A stretch of 64,000 nucleotides of DNA from Pedobacter sp. MC2016-05 (GCF_026239735.1 NZ_JAPIVT010000001.1:124001-188000); one strand, 5' to 3'; positions 26,585 to 35,529 are shown, numbered from the stretch's first letter. A program made the numbers and translations. The notes: generated by a model not told the origin, from the letters alone.

Positions 26585-27316
26585 TTAAGCACCACCTATT
26601 TTACCCATTTCCCAGTAGGGCATGGTAATAATCTGATTGAAACCTACGCCTCTTTGTTTCAGGTATTTTTTAAACTGCTGAACCGATTTTGCCCGGCCAG
26701 TTAAATAAAAGGTTGCATACTGCCACATTTCCCAACATTTTGGATGCATGTTTTCCATCCATTGAATGGCTCTTTCGGCAGGAATACTTTTATCTACTGG
26801 CACAGCATCTATCAAAAGCTTGATGCAATTCAAGGCTTCGAAGTTCTCTTCGTCAAGTTCCAGTATCCCAAAATATTCTTCATCCATTTCAACTGCTTTT
26901 TTTCCGAGCGATTCATATAAACCGATGCTGGTTTCATCACCAAAAAAGAAATGCTGACTTGAACCATTATTATACCTGACCCTGGCTTTATCGATAATTA
27001 GTTTTAACTGATCGCCAGGCTTAATATTTTCAGCAAAGGTATTGCCTGGTCCACGCCTGTTTAAATAAAAAATCACTTCACAGGTTTGATCTTCCCTGTT
27101 AAATCTTGAGACGGTATAATGCCTGTATTCGTTGGCATTTACCCTGAAAAGAATTTCCATCCCCGGAATAAATTCAGTTTCATAAAAATCTCCTTTAAAG
27201 GTTATGCATTTTATGTTGCTGCTTAGCATTCTGGCTTCGACAACTTCAACCTGAACTATTTTATTGCTGATCAATTTCTCTACTGTATTAGCCAGCCATG
27301 ATGGTAACTTTGGCAT
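26585..27316 (-). CDS. Siderophore-interacting protein (FAD-dependent ferric reductase-like)
   Basis: 243-residue cytoplasmic flavoprotein of the SIP/ViuB family, which reduces ferric siderophores to release iron. The FAD-binding beta-barrel has RHYTVSRFN (the R-x-Y-[ST] flavin motif) and GPGNTFAENIKPGD. The NAD(P)H-like C-terminal part has HFFFGDETSIG and YLTGRAKSV. The gene is divergent from an AraC regulator with only 47 bases between starts, so that regulator probably controls it. Iron control is likely but no Fur box was identified. Confidence 0.88.
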   Translation of the reverse strand: MPKLPSWLANTVEKLISNKIVQVEVVEARMLSSNIKCITFKGDFYETEFIPGMEILFRVNANEYRHYTVSRFNREDQTCEVIFYLNRRGPGNTFAENIKPGDQLKLIIDKARVRYNNGSSQHFFFGDETSIGLYESLGKKAVEMDEEYFGILELDEENFEALNCIKLLIDAVPVDKSIPAERAIQWMENMHPKCWEMWQYATFYLTGRAKSVQQFKKYLKQRGVGFNQIITMPYWEMGKIGGA

Positions 27317-27341
27317 TGTTTAAATTTGTTTAGTAACTTTG
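27309..27341 (+). promoter_or_regulatory. Promoter for the AraC gene (TTTG-N21-TAACTTTG)
   Basis: TTTG at 27309-27312, a 21-base spacer and TAACTTTG at 27334-27341 make a full match to the Bacteroidota -33/-7 promoter. The AraC ATG follows 22 bases later. The -33 box covers the SIP start codon region, so the two promoters overlap. Confidence 0.65.
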
Positions 27342-27343
27342 AG

Positions 27344-27351
27344 CAAAAGTA
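27344..27351 (-). promoter_or_regulatory. Candidate -7 element for the siderophore-interacting protein gene
   Basis: The minus strand reads TACTTTTG, matching TAnnTTTG, about 27 bases before the SIP ATG. It lies two bases from the opposing -7 of the AraC gene. No TTTG at the right -33 distance was seen. Confidence 0.45.
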
Positions 27352-27363
27352 ATGGTCTAAAAA

Positions 27364-28404
27364 ATGTTTCCTTTTACAGCAAAAGGAGAAAAATTTATAT
27401 CAAAAGGATTTTTTATGGCCTTAAACATTTATGATAGTTCAGATCGCCATTACGTTGTAGGGTCTCTCTTCAATGAAATTGAATTCAACCAACCCTTAGT
27501 TAGAGAAACCCGCGAAAAGTTAAGTTTTCCATTCGGCGATGCCGAAATGGTACAGATTATATTTTCTGGGATATCAATTGTTTATGGTGACATGGTGATG
27601 AAAGAAAATCGGTTAAAGATTAAATCGTTGGATGAGCCTGATTTGGTAGAATTACACTTTTCGATAAGTGGTAATGGCATCATGAATAACCACCTTACAA
27701 ACCGCAGCATCAGTATAAAATCAAATCATCATAACATCCTTTACACTCCTGATTTTGATGGAACAGCCAACTTTGATAAAACAGGTAAGTATAAGTTTTT
27801 TGAAATTCACTTTCAGAAAGAACGCTTTGTAGATTTAACTAGCGACAGCAGCACTTTACTGAAGAACTTTGCAGAGAATATCATGAACAATAAATCTGCA
27901 GAGTTATCGGAAGAACATCTACCAATCAGTTTTGCCATGCACAACTGCATTAACGATATTATGAATTGCCGGTTTTCCGGAGGATTGAAATTGCTATTTC
28001 TACAATCTAAATGTGTGGAACTACTGGCCATGCAGGCACAAGCATTTGAAATTGCGACGAAGAAAGTAGATAAATCAAAATTAAAGACAGTTTATGATCA
28101 GGATCGGATTTATTATGCTAGAGAATACCTGATTCAGCATGCCAGTAGCCCGCCATCGCTACCCGAACTTGCGAAAGTTGCAGGAATAAATGAATTTAAA
28201 TTGAAGCAGGGTTTTAAAGAAGTTTTTAATGATACTGTATTTGGACATTTAAGCGATTACCGGTTATCAAAAGCAAAAGATCTTTTATCGGATAAATCAA
28301 AAGACATTAAGCACATTGCAAATGATCTTGGTTACTCATCAGTTCAACATTTCAGTAATGCTTTTAGTAAAAAATTCGGCGTTAGTCCAGGCAAAGCTAG
28401 ATAG
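27364..28404 (+). CDS. AraC family transcriptional regulator
   Basis: 346-residue regulator. The N-terminal two-thirds is a ligand-sensing region without a recognised motif. The C-terminal AraC DNA-binding domain (about 255-346) has two HTH units: PSLPELAKVAGINEFKLKQG and IKHIANDLGYSSVQHFSNAF, ending FGVSPGKAR. An internal ATG at 27415 is an alternative start. Divergent from the siderophore-interacting protein gene, so it is a likely iron/siderophore-responsive activator, like PchR-type AraC regulators that use the siderophore as effector. That effector is inferred from context. Confidence 0.9.
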   Translation: MFPFTAKGEKFISKGFFMALNIYDSSDRHYVVGSLFNEIEFNQPLVRETREKLSFPFGDAEMVQIIFSGISIVYGDMVMKENRLKIKSLDEPDLVELHFSISGNGIMNNHLTNRSISIKSNHHNILYTPDFDGTANFDKTGKYKFFEIHFQKERFVDLTSDSSTLLKNFAENIMNNKSAELSEEHLPISFAMHNCINDIMNCRFSGGLKLLFLQSKCVELLAMQAQAFEIATKKVDKSKLKTVYDQDRIYYAREYLIQHASSPPSLPELAKVAGINEFKLKQGFKEVFNDTVFGHLSDYRLSKAKDLLSDKSKDIKHIANDLGYSSVQHFSNAFSKKFGVSPGKAR

Positions 28405-28408
28405 TTTC

Positions 28409-30835
28409 TCAAACCTTTTTCCTTTTTTTCTTAAGATCCAGATAATCTACAAAGTACAATACTTTAACAGATAAACTATTGTTTTGAGGTGCAGCAAGAA
28501 TACCGCCCAAATTGCGGTTGTAACGTTGCATAAAATACGAATCGTAGGTTTCGGCTGCATCTTTATACGAAAGTGATAATGTACTGCCTGGGGCAAACTG
28601 CCAGGTATAAATTAAATCGATATTAAAAACATTATAGTTTCTGTCCGTCCCCGTTAAAGCGGGGCCCTGATAGTCGGTTAAATTACCATTTGGGGTTAAT
28701 AAGTAAAACTCTTTGTTTCGTCTGTCGCTCCAATAATGCCTTAACACCACGGTAACCCCCATTAAGTTGGTAAAGGTGTACTTTGCATCAAAAGAGTTTT
28801 CTACTGTACGTCTATCATATTTAGAAAAAATTGCCTGGCTACCTTGTGATGTTACCCAGTTTACATAGTTATAATTTGGGTTGAAATTCAAATCCAAACC
28901 AAAGGCGATTTTGTCATTTAGACGGAAATTTTGAAACAGGTAGAAATTATACTCTTTGCCCCCAAAAAGTTGTTGTTCGAAAAAGCGAACATTTCCACCA
29001 AAATTATACGCTTTAGCCCGATTGGGATTAATATATAGTCCGATACCATAACTTTCTGGCGCGTTATACATTTGTCCGTTCCGTGCTTCGTAGAAATCGT
29101 TACCCTTCGCATTATAGCTCATATCTATTTCTGCCGACCATAAATTTTTGAAACGTAAATAAGCGCCTCCATTTGCTACCGTATTTTGGTAATTGCCAGG
29201 ATTTACCCGTCTTGAATAGGTAACATTCAGCCAACTTTGCATTTCATTAAACCACTTGCTCGGCTTGAAAATATTGTACCCAAGTCCAATTCTTTGATCA
29301 AAAAAATTATTGTTGGTAAAAAAACCCAGATCTGAAGGATCAAATTGATTGTCGGCATAAACCTGGTTATAATTCCAGGTAAAATTGCCGCTTTGTTTCC
29401 CCAAACGCAGCGTATAACTATAGCCCGACGTGCTGCTTTCTTCGCCACGTAAGTAGCTCATTTTAGCTCCGCCATTAATAAAATATTTATTGTTTTTATT
29501 ATTTAAGTTAAAGAGCAAAGCACTCACATTGGCATCATAAGCACTTCCCTGACGTAGCACATTTGTATTGATAAATGTTGCTGAACTGTTATTTTTTAAC
29601 GATTGATCGAAAACCAAAATGTTATAATTGGTGAGCGGTTGTGTTTCTACGTTTCGAACATTTCCTGCTCCATCCTCTACTTCGGTTTGCATGCTGTTAG
29701 TGATGGCGTTAAAAATACCAATGCCTAAACCCTTTGCCGTACGTCCAGATATTTTGGTTGCGTTTAATACTTTCGCTTCGGTTTGATCTCTAATAATTTT
29801 ATCATCTTGCCCTACGCCAGAATAATTATAGTAGGAAGGAATAGAACCAATCCGTTTGGAATAAAACAGATCGCCTTTATTAAAAAGTTCTGTTCCTTCG
29901 GTAAAAAATTGCCGGTTTTCATTAAATTTTACCTCAAACGGAGTAAGGTTTAAAATGCGATTATCGGACTGGACTTGCCCAAAATCCGGTACTAAGGTCA
30001 TATCTAGCGTAAAGCTATTGTTGATTCCATATTTTACATCCATACCGCCATTGAAGCGGGATGTAGTATTTTTTACGCCAGGGATATTTGCTGGATAATG
30101 ATTTACGTAAGCAGAAACGTACGGTGAGAACGACAAACGTAGTGGTGGCTTAATGTCTTTTAAACCTGTAAAAAGTCCTTCCTGATTAATGAAACCATTA
30201 ACTTTTGGATCAACAAAATTCCAAAACGTTTGGATATTGGTTCGTTGAATTCGGCGACTAAAGTTTAAACCCCAATTTTGAATTTCCTTACCCGAAAAAC
30301 GCAAGGCAGAATAAGGAATTTTCATTTCGCAGGTCCAGCCTAAATCGTCTAATTTTACAGCACTTTCCCATACGGCGTTCCAATTCGGGTCTTCGTCGCC
30401 AACTTGAGAGTATTTAGCATCAAACTGAACGCCTGCAGCAGTAACAAAAAAACCATTACCATTCATTTTATCGTAAAAAGGGTCGACAATGATTGAAATA
30501 AAATCGGCATTACCGATATTATCCCTCGAAACCAACTCGTGTGAAACGCTATCCTTATCATCGTACATCCGGGCGTAAACGTAAATGGCCACATCATCAT
30601 ACAGCACTTTCATTTCCGTGCGTCGATCTTTTGTTTCCACTCTACCAGGCAAGGGTCTTATTTCGAAAAAATCAGTAGCAATTGGCACCTTTACCCAGCA
30701 GGCATCATCTAAAACACCATCAATTTTAGGAGTTTCAACTGTTCTCACCGCTTTAAGTTCCTTTTGTTTAGCAGGATCTTGGGCAGCACAATAAGAATAC
30801 AGGAATATAAAGATAAGAGTTGCCCAGCGTTTCAT
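28409..30835 (-). CDS. CBM9/DUF5916 outer-membrane protein
   Basis: 808-residue exported protein; signal peptide ends YSYCAAQ. The N-terminal part (about 25-225) is a carbohydrate-binding family 9-like domain starting with KIDGVLDDACWVKVP and including DRRTEMKVLYDDVAIYVYARMYDD. The remainder matches the DUF5916 beta-barrel-like region: FNENRQFFTEGTELFNKGDL and alternating aromatic strands to the C-terminus. Such proteins are common in Bacteroidota and are thought to be outer-membrane proteins of unknown role. Convergent with the AraC gene; only four bases separate the stops. Confidence 0.88.
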   Translation of the reverse strand: MKRWATLIFIFLYSYCAAQDPAKQKELKAVRTVETPKIDGVLDDACWVKVPIATDFFEIRPLPGRVETKDRRTEMKVLYDDVAIYVYARMYDDKDSVSHELVSRDNIGNADFISIIVDPFYDKMNGNGFFVTAAGVQFDAKYSQVGDEDPNWNAVWESAVKLDDLGWTCEMKIPYSALRFSGKEIQNWGLNFSRRIQRTNIQTFWNFVDPKVNGFINQEGLFTGLKDIKPPLRLSFSPYVSAYVNHYPANIPGVKNTTSRFNGGMDVKYGINNSFTLDMTLVPDFGQVQSDNRILNLTPFEVKFNENRQFFTEGTELFNKGDLFYSKRIGSIPSYYNYSGVGQDDKIIRDQTEAKVLNATKISGRTAKGLGIGIFNAITNSMQTEVEDGAGNVRNVETQPLTNYNILVFDQSLKNNSSATFINTNVLRQGSAYDANVSALLFNLNNKNNKYFINGGAKMSYLRGEESSTSGYSYTLRLGKQSGNFTWNYNQVYADNQFDPSDLGFFTNNNFFDQRIGLGYNIFKPSKWFNEMQSWLNVTYSRRVNPGNYQNTVANGGAYLRFKNLWSAEIDMSYNAKGNDFYEARNGQMYNAPESYGIGLYINPNRAKAYNFGGNVRFFEQQLFGGKEYNFYLFQNFRLNDKIAFGLDLNFNPNYNYVNWVTSQGSQAIFSKYDRRTVENSFDAKYTFTNLMGVTVVLRHYWSDRRNKEFYLLTPNGNLTDYQGPALTGTDRNYNVFNIDLIYTWQFAPGSTLSLSYKDAAETYDSYFMQRYNRNLGGILAAPQNNSLSVKVLYFVDYLDLKKKRKKV

Positions 30836-31057
30836 TTGTTTAGGTTAGTTAAGTATAAGACTAGCTAATGTTAGATATGTTGCACATGAAAAGAAAATAT
30901 CGAATCAATAATAGCTAACTATTTGAAGCGCAATACTTTAAAACAACACTGGAATACCGATTAACCCAGGGTTTAAGTGAAAGGGTTTGTGTTTTGAATA
31001 ACGTTTGGCTAGCAGGCCGTTGTTTCTAAAGGTGACAGAAAAGGAGATACTTTTTAT

Positions 31058-31091
31058 AAACCTCGTAGGTTCTGAAAAACCTACGAGGTTT
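31058..31091. repeat. Perfect palindromic hairpin element
   Basis: A 14-base perfect inverted repeat AAACCTCGTAGGTT (31058-31071) / AACCTACGAGGTTT (31078-31091) with a 6-base loop. This CCTCGTAGG..CCTACGAGG type occurs as an interspersed element in several Bacteroidota genomes. It lies in the 439-base gap between the divergently oriented DUF5916 gene and ffh. A short minus-strand open frame across it looks like chance. The rest of the gap shows no gene. Confidence 0.75.
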
Positions 31092-31206
31092 GCGTTAAAA
31101 AGATCGAAGTGTATCGTAGGATTGATGTCTCCTAAATAATACTGAACTTTCATTCCAAAAAAAGATTTTTGACTTTGTGGTGCAGCGATTTACAATCAAA
31201 ATTTGA

Positions 31207-31214
31207 TACATTTG
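31207..31214 (+). promoter_or_regulatory. Candidate -7 promoter element for ffh
   Basis: TACATTTG matches TAnnTTTG and lies 60 bases before the ffh ATG. A TTTG at 31174 is too far upstream to be the paired -33 box (29-base spacing). Confidence 0.4.
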
Positions 31215-31274
31215 CCTTTTATTAAAAACAGTGGCTTTTCGTTCACTACGATTAGCTTTTTAGCTTAAAAAAAC

Positions 31275-32615
31275 ATGTTTGATAATTTACAGGACAAGCT
31301 AGACAGAGCATTTAAAGTATTAAAAGGACAAGGCAGCATTACGGAAATCAACGTGGCGGAAACCATGAAAGAGATTCGTAAGGCGTTATTAGATGCCGAT
31401 GTTAACTATAAAACAGCCAAAACATTTACAGATGAGGTAAGGCAAAAAGCATTGGGTCAGAACGTATTAACTTCGGTTTCACCAGGCCAATTGCTAACCA
31501 AAATCATGAATGATGAACTTGCGGCCTTAATGGGTGGCGAGGTTACAGAGCTGGAAACTAAAGCCAACCCGACCATTATTTTGATTGCGGGTTTAAACGG
31601 TGCGGGTAAAACTACTTTCGCTGGCAAACTGGCTTTACACTTAAAAGGTAAGGGCAAAAAACCTTTATTGGTTGCCGGTGATATGTATCGCCCTGCAGCG
31701 GTAGATCAGCTGGAGGTTTTAGGAACTTCGGTTGGTGTTTCAGTTTACGCAAACCGTGAATCGAACGATCCGGTAGCCATTGCTTTGGAAGGAATTGCTC
31801 ACGGTAAACAAAACGGAAATAACATCATCATTATAGATACTGCAGGTCGTTTAGCGATCGACGAATCATTAATGAATGAGATATCGGAAGTTAAAGCCAA
31901 AACACAGCCACATGAGATTTTATTCGTAGTGGATTCAATGACGGGTCAGGATGCGGTAAACACGGCAAAAGTTTTTAACGACCGCCTTGATTTTACGGGT
32001 GTGGTTCTAACCAAATTAGATGGTGATACCCGTGGCGGTGCTGCGCTTTCGATTAAATCGGTAGTGAACAAGCCGATTAAATTTATTGGTACCGGTGAGA
32101 AAATGGAGGCGCTTGATGTCTTCTATCCAGATCGTATGGCATCGCGTATTCTGGGAATGGGTGATGTAGTCTCGCTTGTTGAACGGGCACAAATGCAGTT
32201 TGATGAGAAAGAAGCTGCAGAGTTGCAAAAGAAAATACGCAAGAATAAATTTGATTTTAACGATTTCTATAGCCAGATTCAACAAATTAAGAAGATGGGT
32301 AATATGAAAGATTTGATGGGCATGATTCCGGGAGTGGGTAAGATGATGAAAAATGTGGATATACAGGATGATGCATTTAAATCGATCGAGGCAATCATCA
32401 ATTCGATGACACCCTTCGAAAAAGAAAACCCTGATGCAATCCAGCAGAGTCGCCGTTTACGTATCGCCAAAGGTTCGGGTAGCAAAGTAGAAGAGGTAAC
32501 CAAGCTGATTAAACAGTTTGAGGATATGCGTAAAATGATGAAACAGTTTTCGAACCCGGCAGCCGCAGCAGCGATGATGAAAGGTATGCCAAAAATGCCA
32601 ATGGGCAGAAGATAG
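31275..32615 (+). CDS. ffh: Signal recognition particle protein Ffh
   Basis: SRP54-type GTPase of 446 residues that, with 4.5S RNA, targets nascent membrane proteins to FtsY and SecYEG. The N domain (1-95) has the family helices (TEINVAETMKEIRKALLDADV). The G domain has G1 GLNGAGKTT at 106-114, DTAGRL, and TKLDGDTRGG. The Met-rich M domain (from about 300) includes MKDLMGMIPGVGKMMKN and SRRLRIAKGSGSKVEEV, and the tail ends PKMPMGRR. Its own terminator follows. Confidence 0.96.
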   Translation: MFDNLQDKLDRAFKVLKGQGSITEINVAETMKEIRKALLDADVNYKTAKTFTDEVRQKALGQNVLTSVSPGQLLTKIMNDELAALMGGEVTELETKANPTIILIAGLNGAGKTTFAGKLALHLKGKGKKPLLVAGDMYRPAAVDQLEVLGTSVGVSVYANRESNDPVAIALEGIAHGKQNGNNIIIIDTAGRLAIDESLMNEISEVKAKTQPHEILFVVDSMTGQDAVNTAKVFNDRLDFTGVVLTKLDGDTRGGAALSIKSVVNKPIKFIGTGEKMEALDVFYPDRMASRILGMGDVVSLVERAQMQFDEKEAAELQKKIRKNKFDFNDFYSQIQQIKKMGNMKDLMGMIPGVGKMMKNVDIQDDAFKSIEAIINSMTPFEKENPDAIQQSRRLRIAKGSGSKVEEVTKLIKQFEDMRKMMKQFSNPAAAAAMMKGMPKMPMGRR

Positions 32616-32649
32616 GTTCTTGAACTTAAAGCTGAAGTAAAATATTTGA

Positions 32650-32680
32650 AATCCCAATCGGAAATGATTGGGATTTTTTT
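32650..32680 (+). terminator. Rho-independent terminator of ffh
   Basis: Perfect 10-bp stem AATCCCAATC (32650-32659) / GATTGGGATT (32666-32675), 6-base loop, followed by a run of T. It starts 35 bases after the ffh stop. Confidence 0.88.
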
Positions 32681-32765
32681 GTTTGCTTCTTTTTTTTTTA
32701 GCTAAAGCCCTAATTGACTTATTAAGTTAAGTCAGCTAAGCAGACTGCAATGAATTCAACATAAG

Positions 32766-33055
32766 CCGTTAATATCTATTACGATTGAAGTAAGCATAAG
32801 TGCCAGTATAAAAAAAGCAGATTTACATTATAATGCCCAAATGAGGCCAAATATGGTGCAAAAAGTTTGTGCGATAAGCGAGGTCGGCACCACACTCCTT
32901 AAATCGGCGATCGGCTGTTGGGCTTATCTGCCAGGGCTTATGGGAGGATTTTAAATGTGACTAGAACCTTTGCAGATTTAACTGAGAGCGAAAATGTAGA
33001 ATCGGAGCATTTAGCAGAATCAATCAACAATCGAAGTTTAGAGAGAGATGGCTGA
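32766..33055 (+). pseudogene. Degenerate C-terminal remnant of a YifB/ComM Mg-chelatase-like ATPase
   Basis: Translating from 32766 gives PLISITIEVS, then HYNAQMRPNMVQKVC and TTLLKSAI. After a frame change near 32912 it continues as [20 protein letters not shown], then [15 protein letters not shown] and a stop at 33053-33055. This follows the C-terminus of YifB/ComM proteins in order ([53 protein letters not shown]). The stretch between IEV and HYNAQM is much shorter than usual, so there is an internal deletion. The AAA+ P-loop part is absent. ComM acts in natural transformation; no intact copy is seen in the window. Confidence 0.72.
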
Positions 33056-33229
33056 ACGAAATAATTTCAATAATGGACAAAGAGTGAAGCATGAACTGGT
33101 AGAAATATAGGTACAGAGCTTCAATAAAGTGATTAATAAATATAATTTATGTAATTCATATTAATAGAAAAGAAACAACCATATGGATATAGATTAATTG
33201 AGATAACGACCAACAAATATCTAAAGGAA

Positions 33230-33557
33230 ATGACTTATAATGTAATTGATGCCGCTATAGAAATACACAATCTCTTGGCCCTGGTTTATTAGAAAGCGTC
33301 TACCATGAATGTACAACACATGAGCTTACCCTCCGAAAAATATATTTTTTAACAGAAATCTCCATGCCGGTTCGATAGAAAGAAATAGAAGCAACAACCG
33401 ATTTAAGATGTGATCTATTTGTAAAAAATTGCTTAGCTGTTGAAATAAAGGCATCCAAAACTATAGAACCCATCTTCGAAGCACAGATCCTCAGCTATAT
33501 GAATTATTGGAAGGCCTGCAAGGTTTGATCATTAACTTTACTGTGTTAATATTTTAG
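33230..33557 (+). pseudogene. Degenerate GxxExxY protein (PDDEXK_3-like) remnant
   Basis: Reads MTYNVIDAAIEIHN, then after a one-base frameshift near 33273 LGPGLLESVYHECTTHEL (the GxxExxY signature), an in-frame TAG at 33376-33378, then DLFVKNCLAVEIKASKTIEP and EAQILSYMNYWKACK, a second frameshift near 33521, and GLIINFTVLIF with a stop at 33555-33557. The order of motifs matches GxxExxY proteins, a PDDEXK nuclease-superfamily group that is very common and often multicopy in Bacteroidota. Three lesions make it non-functional. No coding sequence was found between it and the YifB remnant (33056-33229). Confidence 0.8.
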
Positions 33558-33618
33558 TGATGGACAAACGACATATATCAATGATTTTTACCGATTTTTA
33601 GAAGATTAAACGCCCCGA

Positions 33619-34371
33619 ATGATTAGAACGCTTATAATTGAAGACGAACCTGCCATCCGCAAAGAAATTGAATGGCTTTTGCAACAAGAAACACAGTTTA
33701 ATTTGATTGGTTATGCAACAAGCGTAGCTGAAAGTTTAGTGCTCATTAAAGCAACAAATCCCGAATTAATTTTAATGGATATCCAGCTTACTGACGGCAC
33801 AGCTTTCGATATCTTAGACCAGTTGGATGAAATACCTTTTCGCATTATATTCATCACCGCATATAATCACTTTGCTGTTAAGGCGATAAAATTTGGTGCC
33901 CTAGATTATCTTTTAAAGCCCTTGGATGATGCAGAATTTAAAGCTGCATTAGCTAAAATTGCTACGAATGATGAAACCAATATCACACAGCAAAAACAAC
34001 AGATTTCCATTTTAAAATCACAATCTGGATCTGGGGAAAGTAACTTAGACAGTAGAATTGTATTACATACCCTAGAATTTTTGCAGGTTTTGCAGCTTCG
34101 CGAAATTATCTATTGCCAGAGTGAAGGGGGTTACACCAACTTTTTCCTAACTGAAGGCCGAAGGATTATGATTTCAAAACCGCTCAAATTTTATGATGAG
34201 CTTTTGCCCGAGAAGTGGTTTCTACGTCCCCATCAATCTTATTTGGTAAATGTTTTATACGTTGATAAATTTTTAAAATCCGGTACAATTGTATTGAAAG
34301 ATAAAACCGAAATTCCGGTATCAGGGCGTAGAAAAGATTACATTTTGCAGCACATTAACCACATCGAATAA
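33619..34371 (+). CDS. LytTR family response regulator
   Basis: 250-residue two-component response regulator. The receiver domain (1-115) has acidic pocket E8/D9, phospho-acceptor Asp in LILMDIQLTDG (D54), the Thr in FITAYNHFA and the Lys in DYLLKPLDD. The C-terminal LytTR DNA-binding domain (about 145-250) includes REIIYCQSEGGYTNFFLTEG, the FLRPHQSYLVN motif and PVSGRRKDYI. Such regulators pair with His_kinase (LytS-like) sensors. No sensor gene is adjacent; the only candidate in the window is at 47680-49632. Confidence 0.94.
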   Translation: MIRTLIIEDEPAIRKEIEWLLQQETQFNLIGYATSVAESLVLIKATNPELILMDIQLTDGTAFDILDQLDEIPFRIIFITAYNHFAVKAIKFGALDYLLKPLDDAEFKAALAKIATNDETNITQQKQQISILKSQSGSGESNLDSRIVLHTLEFLQVLQLREIIYCQSEGGYTNFFLTEGRRIMISKPLKFYDELLPEKWFLRPHQSYLVNVLYVDKFLKSGTIVLKDKTEIPVSGRRKDYILQHINHIE

Positions 34372-34395
34372 AGAACTTCAATTTGTCTCTCAGTC

Positions 34396-35529
34396 ATGAA
34401 ACAGAAAGTATTAAAAATCTTGAAATGGATATTCGTTGTTTTAGTTTCATTGATTTTGATACTATCAGCTGTTACTTATTTATACATGAAAAAGCCACTT
34501 TTTGGTAAGGCTGCTGAAGGTGTAAGGCTTGAACGAATGGAAAAATCGCCGCATTTTAAAGATGGTGTGTTCCATAACCTCAATCCTACACCTGAACTTA
34601 CGGAAGGTTATAGTACCATAGGCATTATTTACGATAAACTTTTTGGAGATCACCCGCGATTAAGTCCTGTAGATAGTATTCCATCGATGAAGGCAGATTT
34701 GCTGCATTTACCCATTGATTCGAACATTTTAGTCTGGTTTGGTCATTCTTCTTATTTTATTCAACTGGATGGTAAGCGCATTTTAGTTGATCCTGTTTTT
34801 AGTGGAAATGCTTCGCCAATTCCAGGTACAGTTGTAGCATTTAAAGGCACCGATCGTTACAAAGTAGAAGATTTGCCGAACATCGACTATTTAATCATCT
34901 CACATGATCATTACGATCATACAGATTATGAAACGTTAATCAAGCTCAAATCGAAAATTAAAAAGGTATTCTGCGGTTTGGGAGTAGGCGCCGATTTTGA
35001 AGACTGGGGATATAATGTTGAAGATATCTACGAGAAAGATTGGGATGAAACCCTTGATTTAGGCGATGGTTTTTTTATACATACTACGCCTACAAGGCAC
35101 TTTTCTGGCAGGGGTTTCACAAGAAATAATACCTTGTGGATGTCGTATGTTTTTCAAAGTCCGACTATGAAGATTTATATAGGCGGCGATAGTGGCTACG
35201 ACACGCACTTTGCCAATATCGGCAAGAAGTTCGGCCCAATAGATTTAGCGATTTTAGAAGACGGGCAGTATGATGTTAAATGGAAATACATTCACTTGCA
35301 GCCTGCAGAGGTATTAAAAGCAGCGCAGGATTTAAAGGCAAAAAGACTTTTCCCGGTACATTCGTCGAAATTTATACTCGCAAATCATCCTTGGGATGAA
35401 CCTTTAGTTAAAATTACAGCACTAAACAAAGTTACCAAAATCTCATTGGTAACGCCAATGATTGGCGAGTTTGTTTACCTAAAAAAACCCAACCAAATTT
35501 TCAAGCCTTGGTGGGTTGGTGTAAAGTAG
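34396..35529 (+). CDS. MBL fold metallo-hydrolase (UlaG/NAPE-PLD-like), membrane-anchored
   Basis: 377-residue metallo-beta-lactamase-fold hydrolase with an N-terminal membrane anchor (about residues 10-31, WIFVVLVSLILILSAVTYLY). After residue 110 it has WFGHSSYFIQLDGKRILVDP, then the metal-binding HxHxDH as SHDHYDHTDYETL, a downstream His in TPTRHFSGRG and the Asp in IYIGGDSGYDTHF. This matches the NAPE-PLD/UlaG-like L-ascorbate-lactonase group; the substrate is unknown. The start is 24 bases after the response regulator, so it may be co-expressed. Confidence 0.88.
   Translation: MKQKVLKILKWIFVVLVSLILILSAVTYLYMKKPLFGKAAEGVRLERMEKSPHFKDGVFHNLNPTPELTEGYSTIGIIYDKLFGDHPRLSPVDSIPSMKADLLHLPIDSNILVWFGHSSYFIQLDGKRILVDPVFSGNASPIPGTVVAFKGTDRYKVEDLPNIDYLIISHDHYDHTDYETLIKLKSKIKKVFCGLGVGADFEDWGYNVEDIYEKDWDETLDLGDGFFIHTTPTRHFSGRGFTRNNTLWMSYVFQSPTMKIYIGGDSGYDTHFANIGKKFGPIDLAILEDGQYDVKWKYIHLQPAEVLKAAQDLKAKRLFPVHSSKFILANHPWDEPLVKITALNKVTKISLVTPMIGEFVYLKKPNQIFKPWWVGVK

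Noticed and set aside
30938..31153. 71-codon minus-strand ORF before ffh
   Set aside because: Its centre is translated from the perfect palindrome at 31058-31091 and it has no domain, signal or neighbour support.
32681..33618. A new defence system around the GxxExxY gene
   Set aside because: Both coding remnants are broken and there is no intact companion gene, so an active system is not supported.
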